Shown here in pieces: positions 10,901 through 21,844 of a DNA stretch of 64,000 nucleotides (positions within the stretch are counted from its first letter, which is position 1; every line of letters begins with the position of its first letter). The stretch is from Clytia hemisphaerica. Taxonomy: Eukaryota; Cnidaria; Hydrozoa; Leptothecata; Clytiidae. The translations under genes were made by a program, and so were the position numbers. The stretch lies in the NCBI GenBank assembly GCA_902728285.1, contig CACVBU010000032.1, positions 434,001 through 498,000 of the forward strand. The letters are read 5' to 3'. The notes beneath the pieces were generated by a model. That model saw nothing but the letters and a program-made list of their open reading frames with translations. It was not told the origin of the DNA and did not search any database.

Positions 10901-13900
10901 TAATAGATTCCGTACGTAATAGATAGCTTCTTGCTTAACCTCGCTACTATTCAAGCTTTTTTGTTAAAATATCCCGGCGATACCGCCAACCCAATTAAAC
11001 AATTAGACTTGAGAATGAAAAATATATTGTAGTTAAATGTGATTTCAAGTCAATAGAGTTACTCTTTTTTTCATCCTTTTTATTTTATTTTTATTTATTC
11101 TTTATTTAAAGTTGGGTAAAAACCTGCTAGAAAATACAAAAGTAAATTCTAATTAAGTCCAACTGTTGTAAAAATATTATATAAAAGCTATTAAAATAAA
11201 ATCCTAAGAAAAAGAAAACGAAAAACTATTTAGAGCAAAATAAGGGGCCTTCTCTATGACAGCTGAAAATATTCTTAGAGATTAATAAACGGGGGGGTCC
11301 TAATAAGGTCCGGGGGGGGTTGGAAAATTTTCAAGCGGGGGGGGGGGCGTTTATTTGGAACCTAAGAGTACGCGGCCCAAGGCCCTGCGTAGATTTAAAA
11401 ACTTCAGTGATGAGGGGTTTAAGATTTCGTGCATGAATATCTACAGAGTTGCAATCAGTTAATAAAGTACCATAGTTCGAGATTGATTTATTTTTCAGAG
11501 CACAAAGTGCTCTGTGATGGCATTTCTCAATCAGGCTATTTTCCCCTTTCCACAGAACATCCAAACAAGTGGGCAATAATTAAAGGGATAAAAAAATATA
11601 AGAGTTAACGAGAAGCTTTGCTTTGTCTTCCGATAAGAAATTTCTTACCCTTCTTAATGCCCGGAGTTTTGGTTTGATTTCTTACATAACTCGGTGATAT
11701 GAGGAATGAATGACAGTCTGCTGTCAATTTTTATGCCCAAAAGCTTAACAACATCAACGCTTTTGATGTTATTTTTAATTCTATCGGAAGAAAGAAAAAA
11801 GAAAGAAGAAAGATTTAGGTTGAAGGTGCCAGGATATATGAGTTGAAACTTTGAGGGGTTTGCAACCATTGAGTTATGCTTAAACCAATCAAGAACTATG
11901 CGTAGTTGACGCAAAAGTTTTAAATTCACATCGTCTATGCTGGGGCCAGACGATTATAAGGTATTATCATCTGCAAAATTTGATATTTCTTTTATAATAT
12001 AAAATAGTAAATTCTCGGCTAATTTTTCTTAGGAGTGGTATACACAGAGACAAAAATGTCAGTGTAGGACTTATTTAGTTGTATTTTGTCATATGATTGA
12101 AATCCCACCTTGAACATGGCCATTTAGAAAGTCTGTTTTTTGAGAGTCTGAAAGGACTATTTACTAGGGGGTGATTTTTTTTCTGAAAGACAGATGATTG
12201 ATATCCACAACCTAAAAACACGGCTTTATTAGGCACCTCCCTAAAAGTACTTAAAATTCGCATTAAATTCCTAAGAAATAATTAGAAAGATGTAGCCTTA
12301 AGGATTTAATATTCTTACAGTCAGGTCAGGTTAAAAGATTTTTCCTACTCTCAAATTTTTAATTTTAGAACAGTTTTTGTTTAGTACATAATACTTGAAG
12401 GGATATTGTTTTAAATTCTCTTTAGGTTTGGCGACTGTTGAGCTCACAATTCATGGGAGAATATTTGTTGACAGATACAGTATCCACTTTGTTTCTGATC
12501 TATCACTTCCGTATACTGGAACGAAGATGGGGTACTTCTAAATTTATGGTAATTAATTTTGTATTTTATCTCTCACTTATCATTTTATTTATATGTCATA
12601 ATTTGACGTACTGTAAATACTGGAACATGTTTTGATAACTTAAACCAGACCACAGGGTTTGTGTGGATAATATTTTGCTGCTCTTCAAAACATATTTTTC
12701 TTTTGTGTATTTAGTCACACCTTCTATCTAGCTGGTCGCTGTCACTATCACTTTACTATGCTATTTACAAAAGCAGATTACTTGAACACACTGGGCTGGA
12801 TTTACAAAATGTCCCTTCTGGACTGTATCTTTTTCGTTCATTAGTTTTTGAAATTATCTTTAATAAAAATTCCAATCCATTTTTGACGATTGGATAAATC
12901 TTTCAAAAGCTATCCAGTAGCAAGTTTACACGTTTTTTTATGAGAACATCATTTTAGTTTTTTAATGGAAGATAAGTTTTAAAATATCGATACAAAAGCA
13001 TCCAAATTTTTGAATCGGGTGTTCTTAACTTTTTTTGTTTTAAGCCTAAAAATGTTCTTAACATATTTTCATTTTTTGAGCGTTTTTGTCAATTTCCCTA
13101 AGAAATTGGGTGTTTTAGAGTCTGCAAAGTCTTGCAATGTTCTTAGCTTGTTCTTAACTTTTTGATCATCGAAGCCTTATGTTCTTATATATTTTATTCT
13201 TATTAAAAAAACGTGTATCTGTGTTATTCTGCGACGGAGACAGTAAGCTTCTGATATTTCTAAATCAATCTAAATTGACTGAGGACGACAGTTAATCTGC
13301 ACTTTTACTGTCTTCGATTTTGCAGGTCAAAATTGCAAGTTATTCCAAAACGCTTCAGTTACTCCGCCGTAGTCAAAAATGCTAATACATAAAAATTTGC
13401 TAGTATTTTTGAAAGAGGCTTGTCAAGAAATTTGTTGTTCACCATTAAGTACTTTATTAGAGTCGCTAGACATTAAAAACTCAATCGTGCTAAGTGTTAT
13501 TTTCCTACATGTCCACCCTTATTTCATTCAGGAACTAATAATTCATCCAAAAACCTTTCACATATTTTACCTTAATCAAATAAGTAACATACATGAAAAC
13601 AGATATGGCCCATTATTTGCAACCTTCGTTCACTTTCTATTGGACATTCCACCTTCATCGGATGCACGAGCAACAAACACAAACAGATTGTCCCTTCCCA
13701 CTGGCAACACCTGGCTTGTCTGCCTGATCATGTTAAAGGTAATCTTTATAATGATTATTTTGGTAGAGGTTTTTACAGTGGCTTTATTGATGCCTTGAAA
13801 AGGGGGTCTGGAAACATTTTAAAGCAATTCCAAATTGATTATTTCTTGTCATTGAAGCTTTCCTTCTAATGAATTTAAAAAAGATCAAGTGATATTTAGA

Positions 13901-16900
13901 GATGTCTTATTATTACATTGTCAACCCAACTATAATTATAATTATATATAATCTACTGATTTTGTTTTGGTTGTATACTATGTTGTTGCATTTAGATGCT
14001 GATTTCACTTGATAGTCCGAAGGTACCACTCCTATCGCTATGTGGAATTGTAAGTTGCCCTCTTTTTGGATAAAATGGAAATACAGGACCCGTTTCATTC
14101 TAAACCGAATCCTTTTTAAATAAGTCTCGTTTGATAGATTAGTAATAGTAATAATATGACATTTTTCACGAAATGCCATATCATTCCTGGTTAATTATAT
14201 GACTGATTTTGTTATTTTTTAAAGAGCTATCCGAAATGAGGTCTCCAGAAGTAAGACAAAAAATTTATGATGTATTTCTATAGGGCTCTATAGAGATATG
14301 ATGAGTTGCTTCAAAACACAAATCATTCCATATCACTTTCAAATTGTTGCAGATATTTAATAAATATAATATCAAACAATAAAACTAATTAAGCAGATAT
14401 TCGGTAAGAAAAATCGGATATCGAAAATTATTCAGTCGAGCTTGATGATATTTAGCCAGTACCTTCCCACAAACCAAATTTTTTCTTTGTTTTTTAAATC
14501 GCGATAAAAAAGCGGTTTTCGTCTAACAGGCTAGATGATATTCGACGAAGCGAAGCTGAGTCTGGCTGAGTCGAATATCATTAAAGCGAGACTGAATAAT
14601 TTCGATATCCGATTTTTCACGTTGAATATATGGTTTATCGTTCACCAATGAGCAGAAATGTATTTTACTTTTTTGTCCCATTATTATTTTGTCATTCACA
14701 GTCTTTCTCTCTTTTTATAACATTTTCGAACGTTTTACTACACGCTTTTTTTTTTATAAGAATACACTTTATAAGAATGTCCATGATGAAAATGGCCAAA
14801 AAATTAAGAATATGCTAAGAATATCACCATCATCGAATTTTGCTGTTCAAACAAAGAATGTCATTTTTAGAGCATTCTAAATCATAAATTGCCAATTACC
14901 CCCAAGTAATAAGAATGCTGTAAGAATATTTTAGGATGATTTTCCCAAAAAAGTTAAGAATATCCATGATGAAATGGATTTACACCATTCTTATAAAAAA
15001 GAAAGCGTGTATCTTATTTAAGGATGTCAATTTCATGGTTTTTTTCTCTTTTGTTAAAAAGCACTTCCTTTTTATCTGTTTTATTTATGTGACATTTAAA
15101 TATTTATTTGATCAAAAAACTATTTTCTTTATGCTCGCTGCTACAGAAGAGATATTTTGCTATCGGATATCTAAAAATATTGGACAGTGCGTTTTGTTTA
15201 GAGGTGGACGATAATCCAAAATAATCCACAATACAAACATTCAAACAATAGCATTGGGAGGAAGATTCTTCATAAAAATTGTATTTTCGGCTCCTTTGCA
15301 AAGACGCCTGCATTATCATCAGCGAGTCAGGTTTATAATAATCATAGTGCTATATTCTTCTTTTGTATCTCCATTCAAAATGGTCGTAAATGAAGTGTTC
15401 AAATTATATCCAGTCTTCGAAAGTTCGTCCATTTTTGAAAGCATTTATCGAAATGTTTGTGTTTTTAAAGTTTTGCCATAATAAAAGAATAACATCATCA
15501 TCCAACAGCTCGAATTTTTCGTCTCCTTTGACCGGACAGCTACTCAAAATATTTGCATTAGTTTTTTAAAACCTGTCTACTTTTGTGATCGAATGTTGCC
15601 CAAAAATAATTAAATGTTTTGGAAACTCGAACACTTACGTGGCGCGTGAAATTATGTTAGGAGAAAACAGCTTTGATCAAAAATATTTCTTCTAAAATTG
15701 AAACGTAGAATTTTAATTTCTCCTGAATGGTTCAACAGTTTTGTTGTTTACCCGTTGTAAACACTGCGTCTTGTTTGTGGCGGGACGGCGGAAAAGTGGG
15801 CGTATCATTATTTTTGGCATTACAAAATAATACCCCGTGGTAGGATAAAAGTGTGCAACCTAAATAAAATCATTCATATAATTACATCTTTAAACAAATG
15901 AAATAGTTTGTGCGGTTGATTCATCCAAAGTTTCTTCACTTCTACAATATGTGTTGTTTTAACTTTTCATTAAAATGGTTCTTCGTTTTTTGATACCGGT
16001 AGGCGTAGAATAATTTCTGTTTCTTTATCATTATAGGTAGCTGGCATACTGCAAAGATCCAATTTCCTTGGTGTTCAAAGTTGGTTTAAAATACCAAAAT
16101 GGTTATCACGCACAAGCAGCAAGGTATTCGGTTTTCTGGGTTTAGTTGACAATTCGGAGGAGTTTTCATCGCGCTCAGTATTGATGGGAGCCACGCCAGA
16201 GATTCACGAGGACATGCTTTATGATTACGCGATGCAGAGGGGGAGAATGATGCCAAGAAGATTTGGACCTTCAAATGATAATGTAAGTTGTCTTGTACCA
16301 AAACAGTATGAAAGCTATCTGTTGTTGTTATTATACCTTTTCGCTTAAACATTATCATTTGTTGAAAAATGATTCTAACGTTGTAAAAAAAGTTATTTTG
16401 TTTTTTTTACTTTTATCTTGATTCTTTTTTAGTCTATCTTACATTAGAATTCCCCAAAAATTAATCTCAAAGTACACTAAACGCTAACACAATCTTTTTT
16501 ATCTTAAAAAACTGTGTTTACTGATATTTTCTCTTTAGAATCGTGAACAGATTGGTCAAGGTTATGCCGAAGTGATGAACCCCTCTTCCCCTTTCAATTT
16601 CATACGACACCCATCCCCACCGCCACCGCCACCGCCACGCATCCCTTCACCGCCCACGCCACCCGAGAATCCTCAGCCTCCACAAGCTGAAATTTCAAGC
16701 CCACAAACTGATAATGTGCCAGAAGAAAAGGTACTAGGATACTTCAAATCTGAAAATGTTTAACCCAGTGATTCTTTGCATATAAAAACGAAAATTTGAG
16801 ACTTTCGATGATGTCAATTTTTGCGCAATGGTAAAGGTTTATTTTGACCGTTTCCGTTTGACGTCATTTTTACCCGCGGTCAGCTATTTTTCTTATAACT

Positions 16901-17270
16901 TTATAAATGGTAAGAAAACATGTACATGGGGATTAAGTCACGCCTTGCTTTAGCTCAAAGTTATTTCCCATTCCTTTCGGGTAAGGTTTTTGTTGTTCGT
17001 TCTTGTTTGTTCTTGTTTTGTGGGTGAAATTCAAATCAGTTAGGAACAGCAGCCTGCTTGAGTTTTGGTTGAAGATTTCCTTAACCGAATTTTGTGAGAT
17101 CGGTCTAAAGCTATCACATTAGAATAGAAATTTGAATTTCGTCTTCTATTTTAATATAGGTTCAAACGTTGGTTGATATGGGATTTGATCGTGATGCAGT
17201 GCTGAATGCTTTGGCAAGTACAGAAAATGATGTCAACCAAGCCACTGCCATTCTCCTCTCTGCTTCATGA
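7980..17270 (+). CDS. UBAC2: UBA domain-containing protein 2 (rhomboid-like ER protein)
   Basis: Coding exons: 7980-8025, 8869-9020, 12426-12548, 12715-12824, 13603-13738, 13996-14049, 16037-16282, 16539-16730, 17160-17270. All join in phase to give 389 residues (human UBAC2 is 344). UBAC2 is a catalytically dead rhomboid/Derlin-like multi-pass ER membrane protein that binds ubiquitin through a C-terminal UBA domain and acts in ER-associated degradation with UBXD8/FAF2 and gp78. Family landmarks seen are VWRLLSS and FRILERRWG (residues about 67-100), NVPSGLYGPLFATF across the exon 4/5 junction, MGATPEI in exon 7, and a C-terminal UBA (about 354-389) with the MGF motif. Exon 8 encodes a proline-rich linker. 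The start of exon 2 is the least certain boundary: 8869 keeps phase with exon 1, while an acceptor at 8849 would not. The introns hold transposon remnants. Confidence 0.92.
8091..8361. repeat. Perfect (GTTC)n microsatellite, about 67 copies
   Basis: An uninterrupted tetranucleotide tract of about 271 bases lies in UBAC2 intron 1, only 65 bases after the donor. It is preceded by 'ttggacctacctc', the same sequence that begins the tandem-repeat element at 39572. The tract may therefore be the expanded microsatellite of a related, mostly deleted element. The RSFV and NERT repeat peptides on the two strands are artefacts. Confidence 0.97.
9152..10946. mobile_element. 1.8-kb non-autonomous DNA transposon with 57-bp TIRs
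   Basis: The left end TAGCGAGGTTAAGCAAGAAG (9152 onward) and the right end (10890-10946) are inverted copies over 57 bases with a single mismatch. The repeated submotif 'atctattacgtgag' occurs inside both arms and again near 10780. The element sits in UBAC2 intron 2. The interior has only short frames and no recognisable transposase. No target duplication is obvious at the flanks. Confidence 0.82.
11227..11371 (+). mobile_element. Truncated copy of the G-run MITE family
   Basis: Only the right half of the family is present: 'gagcaaaataaggggcc', 'aataaacggggggg', a run of 12 G, then the terminal 'ttatttggaacctaagagta'. It abuts a LINE fragment on its right. It lies in UBAC2 intron 2. The complete copy is at 42627-42920. 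Confidence 0.8.
11375..11930 (-). pseudogene. LINE reverse transcriptase fragment (C-terminal, broken)
   Basis: Two minus-strand frames carry the region just after the reverse transcriptase palm of non-LTR retrotransposons. The first, 11929 to 11654, has NSMVANPSKFQLI and the typical KLLGIKIDSRLSF..HI motif. The second, 11576 down to about 11375, has the downstream connection region with ARNLKPLITEVFKS. A frame change or gap separates them, and the catalytic YADD-type motif and endonuclease are absent. It is a dead 5'-truncated insertion in UBAC2 intron 2. Confidence 0.75.
12927..13217. mobile_element. MITE, TACACGTTTTTT family (UBAC2 intron 4)
   Basis: It begins TACACGTTTTTTTATGAGAA and ends with the inverted AAAAAAACGTGTA. 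The interior has repeated 'atgttctta' motifs. TA at both ends suggests a TA target, as in Tc1/mariner-derived MITEs. Related copies are at 14739-15011, 18759-19141 and 44179-44450. Confidence 0.75.
14407..14619. mobile_element. 213-bp inverted-repeat element
   Basis: About 30-base ends are inverted copies: GAAAAATCGGATATCGAAAA on the left and the complement ending TTTCGATATCCGATTTTTC on the right. A second internal inverted pair surrounds 'gatgatatt' and 'aatatcatt'. It lies in UBAC2 intron 6 and would fold into a long hairpin in the transcript. Confidence 0.75.
14739..15011. mobile_element. MITE, TACACGTTTTTT family (UBAC2 intron 6)
   Basis: It begins TACACGCTTTTTTTTTATAA and ends with the inverted AAGAAAGCGTGTA. 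The interior carries repeated 'ataagaat' motifs in place of the 'ataagaaca' of the other copies. It is the second copy of this family within UBAC2. Confidence 0.75.
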
Positions 17271-17694
17271 TCTCTAAGCGGTACCCAGTAATTTAGGGTG
17301 GAACAGACAGAAGCTGGTGTGGAAAACCATTCACATAGACACAGTGTGTAACGCTTTGGCTGGGTACAATTTCTCTACTATCAAGTTGATCAGCCAGTGA
17401 GCAGTCCACAGTGATTGACTGTTCTGGAAGATCTTTGAGGTTTCCTTTTGCACGCACCGGACAAAATTCAGAATTTTCCTCGATAAATAAACAAAGTCGA
17501 ACGTGGATTATTTTGTTGGGAACAGAGATTTAAGTTAATTTGATTATTATTTGCTTGCATTTCTTGCCAAAGCGTAGTGCCTTGTAAAATTGAAATCACA
17601 TGATTGATATTATGCCTTTGCACACTTTATTTGGCAATTTTGAAGCTAATTGGTTTTGTACATTTTTCAAGTATTAAAGAATTTGTTGAATAGC

Positions 17695-17700
17695 AATAAA
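17695..17700 (+). terminator. Candidate poly(A) signal of UBAC2
   Basis: An AATAAA hexamer lies 425 bases past the UBAC2 stop. Another AATAAA at 17486-17491 is equally possible. The choice cannot be made from sequence alone. Confidence 0.35.
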
Positions 17701-18758
17701 CAATCGATAAAATTTCTGGTTGCTGTTGAAAAAATATTCCCAGGCAATAGATGATTGTGTCAAGGATTATCTTGGTTGACTTAGGATGCTTTTTATGGGT
17801 TTTTATAATAGATATATTCTGTTATTGATTTGTGTATATAATTATTTGGATTATATTTTATAGAACACTTGTAAGAAATTGTAAATATTTCATTCTCTTT
17901 TTTTTGAATTCATAAAAATACCGAAAACTTTGATGGATCGGATAAAACTGATTCCATGACAAGACCTAAATGGATAAGCTTAAATTGATAAACAATTTCC
18001 TTATTTCTCGAAAAATGTTTTTCCTTCCAAGAAAAATAATGATAATCACGTCATAGACATTTGAAAATTCCTTTAGATCCATGTATGGGTTGCTGCGTCA
18101 AATTTTCTAAGGTTTCTATTATGCAAAAAGGTAAATGGAAAAAGATGACACGATTTTCTTCATTTATAGTTAAAATCGAGATAAATATGCACTATAAGAA
18201 ATTGGATTCCCCTATTGATGCTTCTATGTCGAAGAAAGGCTGTCATTTTTACCAGCACAGTTTCATTCTTCAAGATTGTACAAAATTGGAGAAATATTGT
18301 TATATTATTTTCATTAACCACTTTCTTTTTTCAATCCATCCAAAAAGGAAGCTTTCCAGTTTTCAACTCTAGACTTTTCCTCTTGAGTAATAAACGGAGG
18401 GGTTGGAATAAGCGGGTGTGGGGGGAGCCTAGTTTTAGACCTTGCTCCTTCTTATAAAGAGAACAAGAACATTATGCTCGGAACCAAAGAGACGTGACAT
18501 AGCCTAAGATTGAAATTGCCAGCAACCTCCAGAGGTTAGCCTAGAGTCTCTTACTCGAATTACCGAGCCATTTTTTTAATTAACTTTCTCAAAGAACAGG
18601 TTTGTAAGTCTAGGCTCTCGGTGCCTAACGAATTCGTGGTTCCTTATACTTACCAGCCACATGTGGTTTTATAGAAGTCTGCGATTCAGACCAGTTTAAT
18701 CGAGACTTGGTCTACTTTTTAATGCAACAATCAGCATTTATTAATTTCAAAACAACCG
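17701..18758. other. Intergenic, no gene seen
   Basis: A+T-rich DNA. At about 18388-18425 there is a short scrap resembling the G-run MITE family ('taataaacggaggggttgg'). Overlapping short frames at 18061-18457 show no family features. Confidence 0.4.
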
Positions 18759-19141
18759 TACACGTTTTTTTTTTATTAGAACACCTAAAATTTGGCTGAG
18801 TCTGGATGTGCTTATTTTCCTGGCAGTTTTCAGCCTAAAATGTTCTCAAATAATGCGCTCTTAATTTTTTAGACTATTCTACGACTCTAAATCGACAATA
18901 TCATGCAAAATAAAGAGAGTAAAGTTTGGGCAATATTTGACTCTCGATTTTAGAAAATCCATCCCTAAGTTCGGTTAAAAAAACTGCTTGAAAAGAGGAA
19001 AAAATGTAGTATTCTTGTCATTTTTTTCAAAATTGAGGCAGGGCATGTTCTTATGATGGCCTATGATGTTCTTAATTTTTCGCCAAATTTCAGCCTCAAT
19101 GTTCCTTATAAACTGGGTTCTAATAAAAAATAAAACGTGTA
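18759..19141. mobile_element. MITE, TACACGTTTTTT family (intergenic)
   Basis: It begins TACACGTTTTTTTTTTATTA and ends with the inverted AATAAAACGTGTA. The internal motifs 'atgttctta' and 'cagcctaaaatgttct' match the copy at 12927-13217. It is the longest copy in the window at about 383 bases. Confidence 0.75.
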
Positions 19142-20513
19142 TAGCGCAGGAACAATTTGGCTAAAAATTACTCCCTTAGGTTTTTTTTTACTCTGCTCTT
19201 ATCAAAAAAGGGAAAAGGGACGTCAACCATTGAGTTTAAAGCCCCCGAAGGGCTAGAGTTCAATCTCTAACCTTTCTCAGGCAAGAAAAAGTGAAGCGTT
19301 AAAAAATGCACAGCATTTTTGACGACGGATTGAATCTAGCAATTCCTTTGTTTACGATTGATATTTTTTTCGAAATTTAGCGGTAAATCTTAGTTTCAAT
19401 CTTTCATTTGTGTAAAAACCAGGCGAGCCGCTCAAGGCTGTGCGACTTTGGTAGGATTTGTTGGCTTCAAATCCTACGATCCTACCAAGGAGATTGACTT
19501 CTAGCCCGTCGGGCTTATACTTCATTGACGTCAACCACTCTGGACTTGTACTTGCTGTTAGCCCGTGTAGTGTCATCAAGTGTGCATTCTTGTAGAACCC
19601 ATCTTTTGTCAAATTCAGATAGATCGAGATTTTAGGTCCCGCCCAAGAGAAGGGTGGTTACATTTTTTTGTTTATATCTTTTTTCTTTAAAACCACGAAT
19701 CTCGAAGAAACCAAAGAAGGGCCAGGATAAGGAAAAAAAATAAGAAAATAAGTAGAATTAGGAGAAAAAGTGTCCTTGATAAGAGTAAGGGAAAGAATAT
19801 CTCGCTCCGCCATGTGTTTTGGGAGGAGGTGGGTGTAATGTGGGCGGGATGGTATAGGTTATACGCCCTCTGGCCTACTTATTATACGGCAGCCGAATTT
19901 CTCAATGTTTTGTTTTCGAATTTTGGCGAAATTTTTACCATCCACCAACTTTTGCTGTCTTTTTAAATTTTACTGTCTTTTTTTATTTGCCTTTTTGGTA
20001 ACTTACTTCACATTTCATTTAAAGGGAACGACGCATGGTATATTTATGAAATGCGGATCTAGCATTGGCACAAACACCCATACAGAGGGGTATTTAGGAG
20101 TGCTGGATCATAACAAAAACCAAAAGTGACTTTATTCCAAAAAATATATTCAAAAAAGTGAATATAATTTACTATAATGTTCAACAACAACACAAAAAGA
20201 CTTACATAAAACTGAAAGAAAAAAAGAATGTCTTTTTCTTTTGAATGAAATCGAGTGTTTCTATTTTTAAATGAAGACATTCTATTGTGAATTTATTCGA
20301 AAACTTCTTTGCAATCTTTTTGTTTACATTTTGTCTTCATTCACTTTCGTTTACTGTTGGAAACATAACAAAGTTTTAGCTATACTCTCAAACCACGTAT
20401 AACTGTCGGTTAAGCCAATCAGCTTTCGGGCTGACATCAGCATGTATTTCAGAGTATACCATGGAATTACCAGCAACTCCGACCCCTACTATAAGTATAG
20501 GGCGAACCCGAAA
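19142..20513. other. Intergenic, no gene seen
   Basis: It contains a minus-strand frame at 19352-19612 with no recognisable domain, and a purine-rich tract near 19720-19760. No splice-supported exon is identified. Confidence 0.4.
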
Positions 20514-21366
20514 AAATTTTTTGTTTCCGGTCCACCGGCCGGGTGAAAATTTATTTCGTCGTCACCCGGCCGCATTTTTTTTCGTACATCATCGTTAGGG
20601 TTAGTGGAAAACTTTAGTGAATCAGTTTTTGAGGCGTGTGATTTATCGCACGTGATATTTTATATTCTACTGTAAAATGCACGCCTAGAAATCACTTGGA
20701 ATGAAGGTTTTATCCTGATCATTGTTATAAAAATGAAATTTTATTCATCTCAAACTAAGCCCTGCATTGTTTTTGTTAATTCTTGCTTGCAACTCAACTT
20801 TTAAGAATGTTTTTTTTTATATATACAACTTGGTTTTTATAAAAGAATCATGCTGATTTGTGAGTAAAATAAATAGAAACATTCACAAAGTGGGGACTTT
20901 TCAGTAAGTAAACAGCTTTGTTTTTATAAAAGGAATCATGCTGACTTGTGAGTAAAATAAAAAGAAACATTCATAAAGTGAGGATTTAAAAAATTGGGGA
21001 AATGTTTCTCTCACTTTGCTTTTTTCTCAAAAAAGTTCACTTCGTAATCACGGTTTGGAGCCTTTAGCAATTGAAGATAAAATATTCAAAATGAAAGAGA
21101 GTGTCCAGTTCTTAGAGATATTGTAACACAATTGAAAATTTAAACGATGAAAATTAAGTATTTGAATAATCACACGTCTAGACCACTATAAATCAAAATC
21201 TAGGCGTGCGATGATCACACGTGAATTTTTCTTATGCCGAAGCACTTCTACACGAGTGCTTTAAAAAATCGATTTTTTGGGATTGAAATTTAGGAAAAAA
21301 AATTTTTTTGCGGCCGGCCGGGTGAGTGTTTTTTTCGTCACCCGGTGGACCGGAAACAAAAATATT
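20514..21366. mobile_element. Inverted-repeat element, CCGGAAAC family (0.85 kb)
   Basis: The left end TTTTTTGTTTCCGGTCCACC is inverted at the right end (GGTGGACCGGAAACAAAAAT). Both arms also carry CGGCCGGGTGA-type GC islands in an A+T-rich background. Internally, two direct copies of about 90 bases start near 20830 and 20920 ('aacttggtttttataaaag'). Smaller relatives are at 37646-37944 and 44680-45040. Confidence 0.75.
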
Positions 21367-21844
21367 TTTAGGGTTGGCCTAGCGCTATTCCCTTTAAGGA
21401 GTCAGGCAAGTTGTTGATTTTTTTATAGTATCGTTTTCAATCTATAGTATTTATCATTTGCATTTATATAAAGTAGTAGATCAGAGTTCAAAGACCGTTT
21501 TGTTTTGTCCTGCGCTGCGCCTGTGCGGGGCCTGCCTTACACCGGAAACCCGTCCTGAAATTTCCATGCCATTTACTAAGTTCATTTTATAGAATCTATC
21601 AGTGGAAGATCGGGAAGGCTAGGCCTGCCTCTGCTGGTGCTTCTTGTCGCTTCTTGCGGCTTGGGTCACTGAGATAGAAACCAGTGGCGTGGTTGAAAAG
21701 GGAACCAAGGAAGGATTGTCATTACTCAACAAAAATGCCAGTCTTGAAAGAAGGGAATATCTATGAGCTGGAGAATTTCTCAGCGTAGCCTTGAAGTAAG
21801 CCTATTATGAAATCCAAAGTCTTTACTCCATTTACTACGTGTAG

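Noticed and set aside
13325-13440. Possible UBAC2 exon starting after 'tttgcag' at 13324
   Set aside because: It reads into a stop after about 19 codons and does not resemble UBAC2. The exons 12715-12824 and 13603-13738 already join in phase and match the family.
19352-19612. 86-residue minus-strand frame with fairly protein-like composition
   Set aside because: It has no recognisable domain, its start is not an ATG in good context, and there is no splice context or neighbouring exon. Kept only as an unexplained frame.
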